Source: Mycolicibacterium sp. CR10
GTDB taxonomy: Bacteria; Actinomycetota; Actinomycetes; Mycobacteriales; Mycobacteriaceae
Direction: 5' to 3'
Length of the DNA: 64,000 bases
Assembly: GCF_005222675.1 (NCBI RefSeq)
Contig: NZ_STGE01000026.1
Location: 1 to 64,000, forward strand
Shown here: positions 34,854 through 43,553 of the stretch, piece after piece
Position numbering within the stretch: position 1 is the stretch's first letter
Layout of the letters: each line of letters starts with the position of its first letter
Position numbers and translations under genes: made by a program
Notes under the pieces: model-generated
Seen by the model: only the letters and a program-made list of their open reading frames with translations
Told to the model about the DNA's origin: nothing
The model's database searches: none

Positions 34854-36191
34854 GTGGTACTCACCGGACGTACCGGACTGATCGCGCTCGTCTGCGCGAT
34901 ACCCGTCGTGTTGTCCGACTGGCCTGCAACCACTTTCGCGATTCTACTGGGGGCTCTGATCGTCGGGGTGATCGTCGATGTCACGCTGGCGGGCAGCCCG
35001 CGGGCGCTTCAGCTGAGCCGCAGCGGTGCGACGTCGGCACGTCTGGGTCAGCCGGTCGTTGCCGCGTTGAGTGTCCGCAACGGCGGCCGGACGCGGTTCC
35101 GCGGAGTGGTCCGAGATGCGTGGGCGCCCAGTGCATGCGCTGCTCCTCGCACCCATCCGGTGAACATTGCTGCAGCTCAACGGATTCAACTGGAGACGCA
35201 GCTGAATCCGGTGCGGCGCGGTGACCAGGTCTCGGCACTGGTGACCGCCCGGTCGGTGGGCCCGCTGGGCCTGGCGGGACGGCAGGGCTCGCACCGGGTG
35301 CCGTGGCAGATCCGGATTCTGCCGCCGTTCCTGTCGCGCAAGCACCTGCCGTCGCGGCTGGCCCGGCTGCGCGAACTCGAGGGCATGACCCCGGTGCTGA
35401 TCCGCGGTCAGGGCACCGAGTTCGATTCGCTGCGTGAGTATGTGGTCGGCGATGACATCCGTTCGATCGACTGGCGCGCGACCGCGCGCCGGGCCGATGT
35501 GGTGGTGCGCACCTGGCGTCCGGAACGCGACCAGCGGGTGGTCATCGTGCTCGACACCGGGCGCACGTCGGCGGGACGGGTGGGCGTCGACCCGACCCGG
35601 CCACGATCGGGAACCGAGCCACCGAGTGGCTGGCCCCGCCTGGACTGGTCGATGGACGCAGCCCTGCTACTCGCCGCACTGGCCGCGCGGGCGGGCGATC
35701 ACGTCGACTTCCTGGCTCATGACCGGGTGACCCGTGCCAGTGTCGTGAATGCTTCGCGGACCGAACTTCTCGCGCAGCTCGTCAACGCGATGGCGCCGCT
35801 GGAACCCGCGCTGGTGGAGTCGGATCCACGCGCGATGGTGGCGGCGGTGCAGCGGCGGGTACGGCGCCGGGCACTGGTGGTGCTGCTCACCGATCTGAAC
35901 GCCTCGGCGATCGATGAGGGGCTGATCACCGTTCTCCCGCAGCTGACCGCCAAGCACCGCGTGCTGCTGGCGGCGGTGGCCGATCCGCGGGTGGACACGC
36001 TCGCGGCGGGCCGCGACGACGCCGTCCAGGTCTATAACGCCGCCGCGGCGGAGCGCGCCCGCAACGACCGCCGCGACGTGGCGTCCCGGCTGCGCGGGTT
36101 CGGCGTCGACGTGGTCGACGCGCCGCCCGAGGAGCTCGCGCCCGCACTGGCCGACCACTATCTCGCGTTGAAAAGGGCGGGCCGGCTGTAA
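34854..36191 (+). CDS. DUF58 protein, MoxR partner (Rv3693-like)
   Basis: 445 residues, GTG start 10 bases after moxR. Two N-terminal membrane helices (GLIALVCAIPVVLSDWPATT, FAILLGALIVGVIVDVTLAG). The DUF58 core motif is RELEGMTPVLIRGQGTEFDSLREY-like, with DDIRSIDWRATARRADVVVR. A VWA-like fold with VIVLDTGRTS follows in place of the full DXSXS. Presumed partner of the adjacent MoxR ATPase in assembling an envelope complex. Convergent with the SpoIIM-like gene. Confidence 0.9.
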   Translation: MVLTGRTGLIALVCAIPVVLSDWPATTFAILLGALIVGVIVDVTLAGSPRALQLSRSGATSARLGQPVVAALSVRNGGRTRFRGVVRDAWAPSACAAPRTHPVNIAAAQRIQLETQLNPVRRGDQVSALVTARSVGPLGLAGRQGSHRVPWQIRILPPFLSRKHLPSRLARLRELEGMTPVLIRGQGTEFDSLREYVVGDDIRSIDWRATARRADVVVRTWRPERDQRVVIVLDTGRTSAGRVGVDPTRPRSGTEPPSGWPRLDWSMDAALLLAALAARAGDHVDFLAHDRVTRASVVNASRTELLAQLVNAMAPLEPALVESDPRAMVAAVQRRVRRRALVVLLTDLNASAIDEGLITVLPQLTAKHRVLLAAVADPRVDTLAAGRDDAVQVYNAAAAERARNDRRDVASRLRGFGVDVVDAPPEELAPALADHYLALKRAGRL

Positions 36192-36201
36192 AGGTCTGAC
36201 G

Positions 36202-37194
36202 TCAGCTCGTCGGGACGAAGTCCGGTGCGTCCTCGACGTCGCCCGTCTCCCCGGCCCTGTCCGCCTTGCGGCCGAAGTGGACGATGTAACCGAGAAAAGC
36301 GACCTCGACAGCGACGCCGATCGCGACCCGGGCGAATGTCGGCAGCGGTGACGGCGTGACGAACGCCTCGATCACCCCGGCCACCAACAGCACCGCCACC
36401 AGGCCGACCGCCACCGAGATCACGATGCGGCCCTGCTCGGCGAGCACCTGACCCCGCGGCCGGTCGCCCGGCGACACCACCGACCAGCCGAGCCGCATCC
36501 CGGCACCGGCGGCGAGGAACACCGCCGTCAACTCCAGCAGACCGTGCGGCGCGAGCAGACCGAGGAACACGTCACCCCGGCCCGCCTCGAACATCAATCC
36601 CCCGCTGACCCCGACATTGACCGCGTTGGTGAACAACAGGTACGGGATCGGGATCCCGAGCAGGATCGCGAAGATGATGCACCTGGCCGTGACCCAGGCG
36701 TTGTTGACCCACACCTGGAACGCGAACGACGCGGCCGGGTGCTCGCTGTAGTACGCCTCGAAGTCGGTGTCCACCAGGGCCCGGAGCTCGCTGGGCGTTC
36801 CGATCGTCGCCTGCACCTCGGGATTGCCGGACACCCAGATGCCGACCACCACCGCAACCAGGGTCGAGCCGATCGCCGCGCCCAGCCACCACCGCCACGA
36901 GCGGTAGGCCGCGACCGGGAACGACACCGTCCAGAACCGGATGAATTCCCGCCACAGCGGTGCGTGCGCCCCGGTGACGACCGAGCGTGCCCGGGCGATG
37001 AGGCTGGACAGCTTGCCGACGAGCGCCGCATCCGTCGACACCGAACGCACCATCGACAGGTGGGTGGACACCCGCTGGTAGAGATCGACTAACTCGTCCA
37101 CCTCGTCGCCGCTGAGCGTGCGGCGCTTCTTCACCAGATGATCGAGGCGATCCCACGTGGGGCGGTTCGCCACCACGAACGCATCGACGTCCAT
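36202..37194 (-). CDS. SpoIIM-like membrane protein (Rv3694c-like)
   Basis: 330 residues from ATG 37194 (MDVDAFVVANRPTWDRLDHL), equal to the family length. A helical N-terminal domain (TLSGDEVDELVDLYQRVSTH) is followed by about six membrane helices with the Stage II sporulation M signature ARCIIFAILLGIPIPYLLF and PHGLLELTAVFLAAGAG. Mycobacteria do not sporulate; this branch accompanies MoxR-DUF58-RDD genes and probably acts in envelope remodelling. Divergent from the RDD gene. Confidence 0.9.
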   Translation of the reverse strand: MDVDAFVVANRPTWDRLDHLVKKRRTLSGDEVDELVDLYQRVSTHLSMVRSVSTDAALVGKLSSLIARARSVVTGAHAPLWREFIRFWTVSFPVAAYRSWRWWLGAAIGSTLVAVVVGIWVSGNPEVQATIGTPSELRALVDTDFEAYYSEHPAASFAFQVWVNNAWVTARCIIFAILLGIPIPYLLFTNAVNVGVSGGLMFEAGRGDVFLGLLAPHGLLELTAVFLAAGAGMRLGWSVVSPGDRPRGQVLAEQGRIVISVAVGLVAVLLVAGVIEAFVTPSPLPTFARVAIGVAVEVAFLGYIVHFGRKADRAGETGDVEDAPDFVPTS

Positions 37195-37221
37195 CTGCCG
37201 AATCCTAGTAGCCTCGGCGGA

Positions 37222-38142
37222 ATGGTCAGCCAGCAAGAACCCGTGGTGACCGGTGACGCGGTGATCCTGGACATTCAGATCGCCCAGTTGCCGGTCCGGG
37301 CGTTGTCGGCGCTGATCGACATCATCGTGGTCTTCGTCTGCTACGTCATCGGCGTGGTGCTGTGGGCGGCGACGCTGTCGCAGTTCGACTCCGCGTTCTC
37401 GGCTGCGGTGCTGATCGTCTTCACCGTGCTGGCGCTCGTCGGTTACCCGGTGATCTTCGAGACCGCTACCCGCGGTAAGACGCTGGGCAAGATGGCCCTG
37501 GGCCTGCGGGTGGTGTCCGACGACGGCGGTCCGGAACGTTTCCGTCAGGCACTGTTCCGCGCGCTGGCCGCGGTCGTCGAGATCTGGGCGATGACCGGCG
37601 GCCCCGCCGTCATCTGCAGCCTGCTGAACTCCAAGGGCAAGCGGATCGGCGATATCTTCGCCGGTACCGTCGTGATCACCGAACGTGCGCCGAAGCTGTC
37701 GGCTCCGCCGCTGATGCCCGCACCGCTGGCTCCGTGGGCGGCCACGCTGCAGCTCTCCGGCCTCGCCCCCGAGCAGGCCGAGTTGGCCCGCCAATTCCTC
37801 TCTCGCGCATCGCAACTGCACCCCCCGGTGCGCGACCAGATGGCCTACCGGATCACCAGCGACGTCGTCGCTCAGATCTCACCACCACCGCCGCCGGGCA
37901 CCCCTCCGGCTGCGGTGCTCGCGGCCGTCCTCGCGGAACGACATCGCCGGGAACTGAGCCGCCTGCAGCCGGCGCGGCCGATCGTCCCGCCGCCCCACTG
38001 GGCGGTCCCGCCGGCCCAGTGGGCCGTCCCGCCGCCGCAGTGGCCGCCGGCTGCGCCCCCGACAGATCATCGGCCCTACCCCGTTGCGCCGACGCAGGCG
38101 CCCAGCGCCCCACGCGGCGACGGGTTCACCCCACCGTCCTGA
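37222..38142 (+). CDS. RDD-domain membrane protein (Rv3695-like)
   Basis: 306 residues from ATG 37222 (MVSQQEPVVTGDAVILDIQI). RDD domain: the first helix starts with LPVRALSALIDIIVVF (Arg..Asp), then GYPVIFETATRGKTLGKMAL and KGKRIGDIFAGTVV with the second conserved Asp. A long Pro/Ala-rich cytosolic tail has HWAVPP/QWAVPP/QWPPAA repeats. RDD proteins are linked to Na/H exchange or compatible solute import in some bacteria; role here unknown. Marks the end of the conserved block. Confidence 0.88.
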   Translation: MVSQQEPVVTGDAVILDIQIAQLPVRALSALIDIIVVFVCYVIGVVLWAATLSQFDSAFSAAVLIVFTVLALVGYPVIFETATRGKTLGKMALGLRVVSDDGGPERFRQALFRALAAVVEIWAMTGGPAVICSLLNSKGKRIGDIFAGTVVITERAPKLSAPPLMPAPLAPWAATLQLSGLAPEQAELARQFLSRASQLHPPVRDQMAYRITSDVVAQISPPPPPGTPPAAVLAAVLAERHRRELSRLQPARPIVPPPHWAVPPAQWAVPPPQWPPAAPPTDHRPYPVAPTQAPSAPRGDGFTPPS

Positions 38143-38201
38143 CTTCAGCGCCGCGCGAGGCCGACCGTCTCCTCACCGCGACGGTGACGACGGCCAGCGA
38201 C

Positions 38202-39545
38202 TCAGGCGTGAATCCAGTTGCCGTGGAATCCGTACGGAACACGTTGCGGCAAAGCAATTCTGGCGACCGGCCTCCCGGAGAAGTCGGATGCGTCGAGGAT
38301 GACCAGATCACTGCCGTTACGGGCGGGATCGAAGACGTAGCCGAGGTAGTAGCCGTTGCTCTCATCGGCCGCGCCGGCGGCGGGCACGAACACCGCCTCG
38401 CCGGGACCGCCGAGCCCGAGGTCGTGGGTGACGGCCGAGCCCGTCGAAAGGTCGTGCCGCACCCATCCCTGCTTGCCGACAGATACCGAATAGCGTGCGG
38501 GGAGCCCGGCCAGCCTGTCGTCGATGCGCGGGAACTCCACCCCGCGGTCGTCGAGTTGACGCTCACTGACGCGGCCTGACGCCAGGTCGATGGTCCACGA
38601 CCACAGCACGCCCTCGGCATCGAAGCCGCCGTTGTCGCGCCACAGCTCCGGGTACCGAACCGCCTGCAGCACAATTCCGCTGCCGTCGGCAGTGTCGTGC
38701 GCGTTGGCGACATGGAAGACGTAGCACGGGTCGATCTCGAACCAGCGCACCTCGCCGAACGGATCATCGCGGCGCAGCACCCCGAAGCGCGCACCGTATT
38801 CGTCGTCCCAGCGGAAGGGCATGTCACGCTCGCCGGCGGCGAAGTCGGGGTCGAACACGATCGGCAGGTCCATGAAGACCACGTGGTTCGCCGTCATCGC
38901 GAAGTCGTGCATCATCGTCAGGGCCCCGACCTCGAGCGGCCGGTTGATCACCAGTTCACCGTTGGCGTCGGCGCGATGGTAGGTCACGTGGGGTTCAAAG
39001 ATGTTGCCGTAGCCGAAGAAGTGCAGCTCGCCGGTGGTCGGGCAGATCTTCGGATGCGCGGTCATGGCATCGACGAGCTTTCCGCCGAAGTCGTAGGCAC
39101 CGACGGTCTCCAGATCGCTGGTGAGCTCGTACGGCAGTGAGGACTCCACCAGCGCCAGGGTCTTGCCCGCATGGTTGACGACGTGGGTGTTGGCGACGCT
39201 GGCCCGCAGGTTGCGGGTGCCGTCCTCGTTGTAGAGCGGGAACGGCTCGATGAAGCTGTCGGTGCGAACCCACCGGTTGCGGTACCACTTCGCCTCGCCA
39301 CCTTCGATGCGCACGCCGTGGATCATGCCGTCGCCGGTGAACCAGTGGCCGCCGGCCTGTCGGGGGTTGGGACCGTTACGCAGGTACCACCCGTCGAGTT
39401 CTGGGGGAATTGCGCCCTCGACGGACAAGTGATCTTCGGTCAGTTCATCGGTGACCGGCGCGTAGTTGCCGACCTCGAAGACGTGGCCGTCACCGGGGAG
39501 TCCGGCGTCCGTCGTGGACAGATTTGCGGTGTCGGTGTCAGTCAC
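38202..39545 (-). CDS. Carotenoid cleavage oxygenase
   Basis: 447 residues from GTG 39545 (VTDTDTANLSTTDAGLPGDG). RPE65/CCD seven-bladed propeller family with the four iron-binding His at about 164 (AHPKICP), 213 (MMHDFAMT), 280 (YVFHVANAHD) and 441 (YGFHGNW). It cleaves carotenoids, apocarotenoids or stilbenoid-type double bonds with O2. N-terminal WYLRNGPNPR and GDGMIHGV are typical. Not near carotenoid synthesis genes; it could produce or consume retinoids relevant to the rhodopsin 11 kb away, but the link is only thematic. Divergent from a GntR regulator. Confidence 0.9.
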   Translation of the reverse strand: MTDTDTANLSTTDAGLPGDGHVFEVGNYAPVTDELTEDHLSVEGAIPPELDGWYLRNGPNPRQAGGHWFTGDGMIHGVRIEGGEAKWYRNRWVRTDSFIEPFPLYNEDGTRNLRASVANTHVVNHAGKTLALVESSLPYELTSDLETVGAYDFGGKLVDAMTAHPKICPTTGELHFFGYGNIFEPHVTYHRADANGELVINRPLEVGALTMMHDFAMTANHVVFMDLPIVFDPDFAAGERDMPFRWDDEYGARFGVLRRDDPFGEVRWFEIDPCYVFHVANAHDTADGSGIVLQAVRYPELWRDNGGFDAEGVLWSWTIDLASGRVSERQLDDRGVEFPRIDDRLAGLPARYSVSVGKQGWVRHDLSTGSAVTHDLGLGGPGEAVFVPAAGAADESNGYYLGYVFDPARNGSDLVILDASDFSGRPVARIALPQRVPYGFHGNWIHA

Positions 39546-39596
39546 GGGGTCTCCTGGGGCTGGTCGAGGGGTGCCTCCAGACTGACACTCCACAAC

Positions 39597-39606
39597 TGAC
39601 ATGTCA
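39597..39606. promoter_or_regulatory. Palindrome in the carotenoid oxygenase/GntR divergent region
   Basis: TGACATGTCA, overlapping a minus-strand TTGACA (39607-39602) that could be the -35 of the oxygenase gene. Candidate operator for the adjacent GntR-type regulator. Confidence 0.35.
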
Positions 39607-39661
39607 ATACTGAAATGTGACGAAATCGGCAGACCCGCGTACGGCGTAGCAGGATTAGTTC

Positions 39662-40369
39662 ATGCCCGGGCGCCGACACTCCGCGTTGTTGGCCAAGCTG
39701 GTGCCCACCCGTTGCGACGTCTCGCAGGGCGCGATCGTGGATGAGCTGCGACGGGTGATCCTGGATGGTGGCGCCCCGCCCGGCTCGCCGATCCCGGTCG
39801 GCGAAGTCGCCGAGGTTTTCGGGGTGAGTGCGATTCCGGTGCGGGAGAGCCTCAAGACGCTCACCGCCGAAGGGTTGGTCGACCACCAGCCGAACGTCGG
39901 TTACACCGTCGCCCGTCTCACGGCCACCGAGCTGGCCGAGCTGTACCTCGTACGAGAGACCCTCGAATCCGCGGCGCTGGCCGCTGCCGTCGCGAACGCC
40001 ACCGACACCGACCGCGCGGCGATCGCCGCTGCACATCGGATGCTGGAAAAGGCGGTGGCCGAGGACGATCCGCTCAGCTATCACCGTCAGAGCCGGCACT
40101 TTCACATCGGCATGGCGCGACCTTCGGGAATGCTGCGCCTGGTCCACATGCTCGAATCAACCTGGAACATCACCGAACCCGTCCAGGCGATGGTCCATGT
40201 CGACCACGCGGATCGGGTCGCTCTGCACGCCGACCACGGACAGATGCTCGAGGCGTTCCTCGACCGCGACGCAGGTGCACTGCTCACCGTCAGCGTCGAC
40301 CACCACCGCAGGCTCAACACCGTGGTGGCCACGCTGCCGCCGGACACCGGACTCATCGCTCGAGGCTGA
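39662..40369 (+). CDS. GntR-family (FadR-type) regulator
   Basis: 235 residues, ATG start. N-terminal winged helix IPVGEVAEVFGVSAIPVRES and LKTLTAEGLVDHQPNVGYTV. A C-terminal all-helical FCD domain has metal/ligand residues in SRHFHIGMARPSG and HADHGQMLEAFL. FCD regulators respond to small organic acids. Between the divergent carotenoid oxygenase and the NCS1 permease; it probably controls one or both. Confidence 0.9.
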   Translation: MPGRRHSALLAKLVPTRCDVSQGAIVDELRRVILDGGAPPGSPIPVGEVAEVFGVSAIPVRESLKTLTAEGLVDHQPNVGYTVARLTATELAELYLVRETLESAALAAAVANATDTDRAAIAAAHRMLEKAVAEDDPLSYHRQSRHFHIGMARPSGMLRLVHMLESTWNITEPVQAMVHVDHADRVALHADHGQMLEAFLDRDAGALLTVSVDHHRRLNTVVATLPPDTGLIARG

Positions 40370-40393
40370 AGGTCCCCGGCCACCGAATGAGTC

Positions 40394-40439
40394 GGCCATG
40401 TTTCGTCAGTTCGCGAAATATATTTCCCGCGCAATGGCC
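40394..40439. promoter_or_regulatory. AT-rich palindrome upstream of the NCS1 permease
   Basis: Perfect 12-base palindrome GAAATATATTTC (40415-40426) nested inside a wider pair GGCCAT (40394-40399) and ATGGCC (40434-40439). The stretch is notably AT-rich for this genome. Candidate operator in the 141-base gap before the permease. Confidence 0.45.
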
Positions 40440-40510
40440 GTGAAACACGTCGGCGCTATTTTTCCCACAGCGCGATGCCTTTGGGCACGAACCCGACAGG
40501 AAGCAGCGAC

Positions 40511-42067
40511 ATGACCGACACCCGCGACTTGCCACCGAGCGCTGTCATCGGCGCAGGAGACGTCGTCGAAGCCGCCGGCCACCCCGTGGGCGGTGGGCTG
40601 ATCAAGGACCACTACGACCCGCGGCTGACCAACGAGGACCTCGCCCCGCTGGCGAAGCAGTCCTGGTCGACGTACAACATCTTCGCTTTCTGGATGTCGG
40701 ACGTGCACAGCGTCGGTGGCTATGTGACCGCGGGAAGCCTTTTCGCGCTCGGCCTGGCCAGCTGGCAGGTGCTCATCGCCTTGCTGGTGGGCATCGTCAT
40801 CGTCTACTTCCTGTGCAACCTGGTCGCCAAGCCCAGCCAGCAGGCCGGCGTTCCCTATCCAGTGGTGTGCCGCAGCTCCTTCGGCGTCCTCGGCGCCAAC
40901 ATTCCTGCCATCATCCGCGGCCTGATCGCGGTCGCCTGGTACGGCATCCAGACCTACCTCGCATCGGCGGCTTTGGACATCGTGCTGCTCAAGCTGTTTC
41001 CGGGACTGATGCCCTACGCCGATGTCGAGCAGTACGGCTTCACCGGCCTGTCCCTGCTCGGGTGGGGCAGCTTCACGCTGCTGTGGATCCTTCAGGCCGC
41101 GGTGTTCTGGCGTGGCATGGAGTCCATCCGCAAGTTCATCGACTTCTGCGGACCTGCTGTCTACGTCGTGATGTTCATCCTGTGCGGCTACCTGCTGTGG
41201 AAGTCAGGGTGGCACGTGAGCCTGACGCTCGGCGGCGAGAAGCAGGGCAACTCGCTGGTGATCATGCTCGGCGCGATCGCCCTTGTGGTGTCCTACTTCT
41301 CGGGCCCGATGCTGAACTTCGGCGACTTCGCCCGCTATGGCAAGAGCTACCAGGCGGTGAAGAAAGGTAACTTCCTGGGCCTGCCCGTCAACTTCCTGGT
41401 GTTCTCGCTGCTCGTCGTCGTCACGGCGGCTGCCACGGTTCCGGTGTTCGGCGAGCTGATCACCGACCCGGTGGCGACCGTCGCCCGAATCGACAGTGTC
41501 ACGGCGATCATCCTGGGCGCCTTGACGTTTACCATCGCCACGATCGGCATCAACATCGTGGCCAACTTCATCTCGCCCGCGTTCGACTTCTCCAACGTCA
41601 GCCCGCAGAGGATCAGCTGGCGGATGGGCGGCATGATCGCGGCCGTCGGTTCGGTGCTGCTGACCCCGTGGAATCTGTACAGCAATCCCGAGGTCATCCA
41701 CTACACGCTGGAGACCCTGGGAGCGTTCATCGGTCCGCTGTTCGGTGTGCTGATCGCGGACTTCTACCTTGTGCGCAAGCAAAAGATCGTCGTCGACGAC
41801 CTATTCACGATGTCGAAGACCGCGAACTATTGGTACAAGAAGGGTTACAACCCGGCCGCGGTGACCGCGACGGTGGTCGGCGCAATCCTGGCCATGCTCC
41901 CGGTGCTGCTCGGCGGCATCGTCGTCGGTATGACGGGCGCGGCGCAGTACAGCTGGTTCATCGGCTGTGGGGTGGCGTTCGGGATCTACTACCTGCTGGC
42001 CACGCGCGGTGCGTGGCGGCTGAGCGCGCTGCGGGTTCCGGAGGGGGCCACGCTCGTCGAGAACTGA
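40511..42067 (+). CDS. NCS1-family permease (cytosine/purine/hydantoin type)
   Basis: 518 residues from ATG 40511 (MTDTRDLPPSAVIGAGDVVE), RBS AGGAAG upstream. Twelve membrane helices with the NCS1 signature NEDLAPLAKQSWSTYNIFAF, substrate-site GVPYPVVCRSSFGVLGANIP and NFGDFARYGKSYQ. Sodium- or proton-coupled import of nucleobases, hydantoin, allantoin or thiamine-like compounds; exact substrate not readable. No degradation enzyme lies beside it. Regulated presumably by the upstream GntR protein. Confidence 0.9.
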   Translation: MTDTRDLPPSAVIGAGDVVEAAGHPVGGGLIKDHYDPRLTNEDLAPLAKQSWSTYNIFAFWMSDVHSVGGYVTAGSLFALGLASWQVLIALLVGIVIVYFLCNLVAKPSQQAGVPYPVVCRSSFGVLGANIPAIIRGLIAVAWYGIQTYLASAALDIVLLKLFPGLMPYADVEQYGFTGLSLLGWGSFTLLWILQAAVFWRGMESIRKFIDFCGPAVYVVMFILCGYLLWKSGWHVSLTLGGEKQGNSLVIMLGAIALVVSYFSGPMLNFGDFARYGKSYQAVKKGNFLGLPVNFLVFSLLVVVTAAATVPVFGELITDPVATVARIDSVTAIILGALTFTIATIGINIVANFISPAFDFSNVSPQRISWRMGGMIAAVGSVLLTPWNLYSNPEVIHYTLETLGAFIGPLFGVLIADFYLVRKQKIVVDDLFTMSKTANYWYKKGYNPAAVTATVVGAILAMLPVLLGGIVVGMTGAAQYSWFIGCGVAFGIYYLLATRGAWRLSALRVPEGATLVEN

Positions 42068-42083
42068 CACACGACACGCGTGC

Positions 42084-42115
42084 GGCCCGACATTCCACAA
42101 CTGGAATGTCGGGCC
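42084..42115. repeat. Perfect 14-bp inverted repeat between permease and PadR
   Basis: GGCCCGACATTCCA-CAAC-TGGAATGTCGGGCC. Only 8 bases before the PadR gene and not followed by a T-run, so either a permease terminator or a PadR operator; the TGGAAT core resembles regulator sites. Confidence 0.75.
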
Positions 42116-42128
42116 GTACGCTTTGGTG

Positions 42129-42668
42129 GTGAGTCTGCGATACGCCGCGCTCGGCCTGCTCGCCCAGCACCCCGGCAGCGGGTATGACCTGCTCAAGAGG
42201 TTTGAGAAGTCGATGGCCAACGTGTGGCCTGCCACTCAGAGCCAGCTCTACGGTGAACTGAACAAGCTGGCCCAGACCGGCCTGATCGAGGTCGGCGCCG
42301 TCGGCCCCCGCGGTCGCAAGGAGTACCGCGTCACCGAGGCGGGCCGCGCCGAACTCGTCCGGTGGATCACGGACCCGACCGACGATCCGCCCTTTCGGAG
42401 CGCTCCGCTGCTGCGGGTCTTCCTGCTCGACGCGGTCCCGGCAGCATCGGCGCGGGACTACCTGAAACAGCTCGCCGAGTACGCCGACGCTGAACTGAAA
42501 AGGTATGAGGGCATTCGTGATTCGGCGGACTGGGTGCTCGATTCGGACGCCGACTTCTATGCCCGGGCGGCGTTGGAGTACGGCCTGCGGACGGCCGGAA
42601 TGGAAGCGCAGTGGGCCCGATGGGCCATCGCGAAGATCGAGGAACGCCACGCGGCCAGCACGACCTGA
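42129..42668 (+). CDS. PadR-family regulator (with C-terminal Vir domain)
   Basis: 179 residues from GTG 42129; TTG 42123 and GTG 42126 are alternatives. Winged-helix PadR domain VSLRYAALGLLAQHPGSGYD, SQLYGELNKLAQTGLIEVGA and the wing KEYRVTEAGRAEL. A C-terminal helical dimerisation domain (PF10400-type) ends RWAIAKIEERHAAS. Represses genes for phenolic-acid or drug stress in other bacteria. A perfect inverted repeat lies just upstream. Confidence 0.9.
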   Translation: MSLRYAALGLLAQHPGSGYDLLKRFEKSMANVWPATQSQLYGELNKLAQTGLIEVGAVGPRGRKEYRVTEAGRAELVRWITDPTDDPPFRSAPLLRVFLLDAVPAASARDYLKQLAEYADAELKRYEGIRDSADWVLDSDADFYARAALEYGLRTAGMEAQWARWAIAKIEERHAASTT

Positions 42669-42695
42669 GGCGATACCAGTAGTTGCATCGCGATA

Positions 42696-42726
42696 GCTTC
42701 CGATATATCGTCAACGTATCGGAAGC
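42696..42726. promoter_or_regulatory. Candidate PadR operator
   Basis: GCTTCCGATA (42696-42705) and TATCGGAAGC (42717-42726) form a perfect inverted repeat around TATCGTCAACG, and CGATATATCG inside is itself palindromic. Lies 36 bases before the second padR start. Confidence 0.65.
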
Positions 42727-42762
42727 GCGTTCGGCGTTTCCTGCAGACCAAAGGAAACAACC

Positions 42763-43485
42763 ATGAACTCCCCATTCACACCCCCGGGCTTCGAAGGACG
42801 CCCCGGCGGCGGCTTCGGATTCAGCCCCGAAGACCGGCGCGCCGTGCACGAAAGGCGCAGGCAGGCGCGTCGCGAGTTCCGCGACCACGTCCGTGACCAT
42901 CGTGGCGACGCCGGCTTCGGCCCAGGTTTCGGGCCCGGTTTCGGTGCCGGAGGACCCGGTTTCGGGCCGTTCGGTGCCGGCGGGCCCGGCTTCGGACTCG
43001 GCGGACCCCGCGGTGGCCGACGCGGCGGCGGACCCCGTGGCGGCGGACGCGGTAAGCGCGGCGACGTGCGTGCCGCCATCCTCAAGCTGCTCACCGACCG
43101 ACCGATGCACGGCTACGAGATGATCCAGGAGATCAACGAGCGCAGTCAGCAGCTGTGGAAGCCGAGCCCCGGCTCGGTCTATCCGACTCTGCAGTTGCTC
43201 GTCGACGAAGGCCTGCTCGTGGCCACTCAGACCGAGGGCAGCAAGAAGCTCTTCGACCTGACCGCGGATGGCCGTGCCGCCGCGGACAAGATCGAGACGG
43301 CGCCGTGGGACGAGATCACCGAGGGCGCAGATCCTGGCGCGATGGGTCTCCGCAGCGCGGTCGGTCAACTGATGGGCGCCGTCGGCCAGTCCGCGCACGC
43401 CGCGTCGGCCGAGCAGCAGCAGCGCATCATCGACATCGTCAACAACGCGCGCCGGGAGATCTATCAGATCCTCGGCGAGGAGTGA
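42763..43485 (+). CDS. PadR-family regulator with Gly/Phe-rich N-terminal region
   Basis: 240 residues. The first 100 are low complexity: a charged segment ERRRQARREFRDHVRDHRGD, then repeats of GFGPGFGAGGPGFGPFG-type and an RGG-like patch GGRRGGGPRGGGRGKRG. The PadR winged helix begins DVRAAILKLLTDRPMHGYEM and continues with SPGSVYPTLQLLVDEGLLVA. The disordered RGG-like region could contact nucleic acid. RBS AAAGGAA. Probably autoregulated through the inverted repeat upstream. Confidence 0.9.
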   Translation: MNSPFTPPGFEGRPGGGFGFSPEDRRAVHERRRQARREFRDHVRDHRGDAGFGPGFGPGFGAGGPGFGPFGAGGPGFGLGGPRGGRRGGGPRGGGRGKRGDVRAAILKLLTDRPMHGYEMIQEINERSQQLWKPSPGSVYPTLQLLVDEGLLVATQTEGSKKLFDLTADGRAAADKIETAPWDEITEGADPGAMGLRSAVGQLMGAVGQSAHAASAEQQQRIIDIVNNARREIYQILGEE

Positions 43486-43553
43486 TCGGCGAAAGCCTCG
43501 AAGAGAACTGATCGGCCTCAGCCCGGAATAGGTCCGGCGCGAAGGAGGTAGTC

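Noticed and set aside
36202..37821. 539-codon SpoIIM reading
   Set aside because: The extension is antisense to the RDD gene and Arg/His-rich; the family starts at MDVDAFV (37194).
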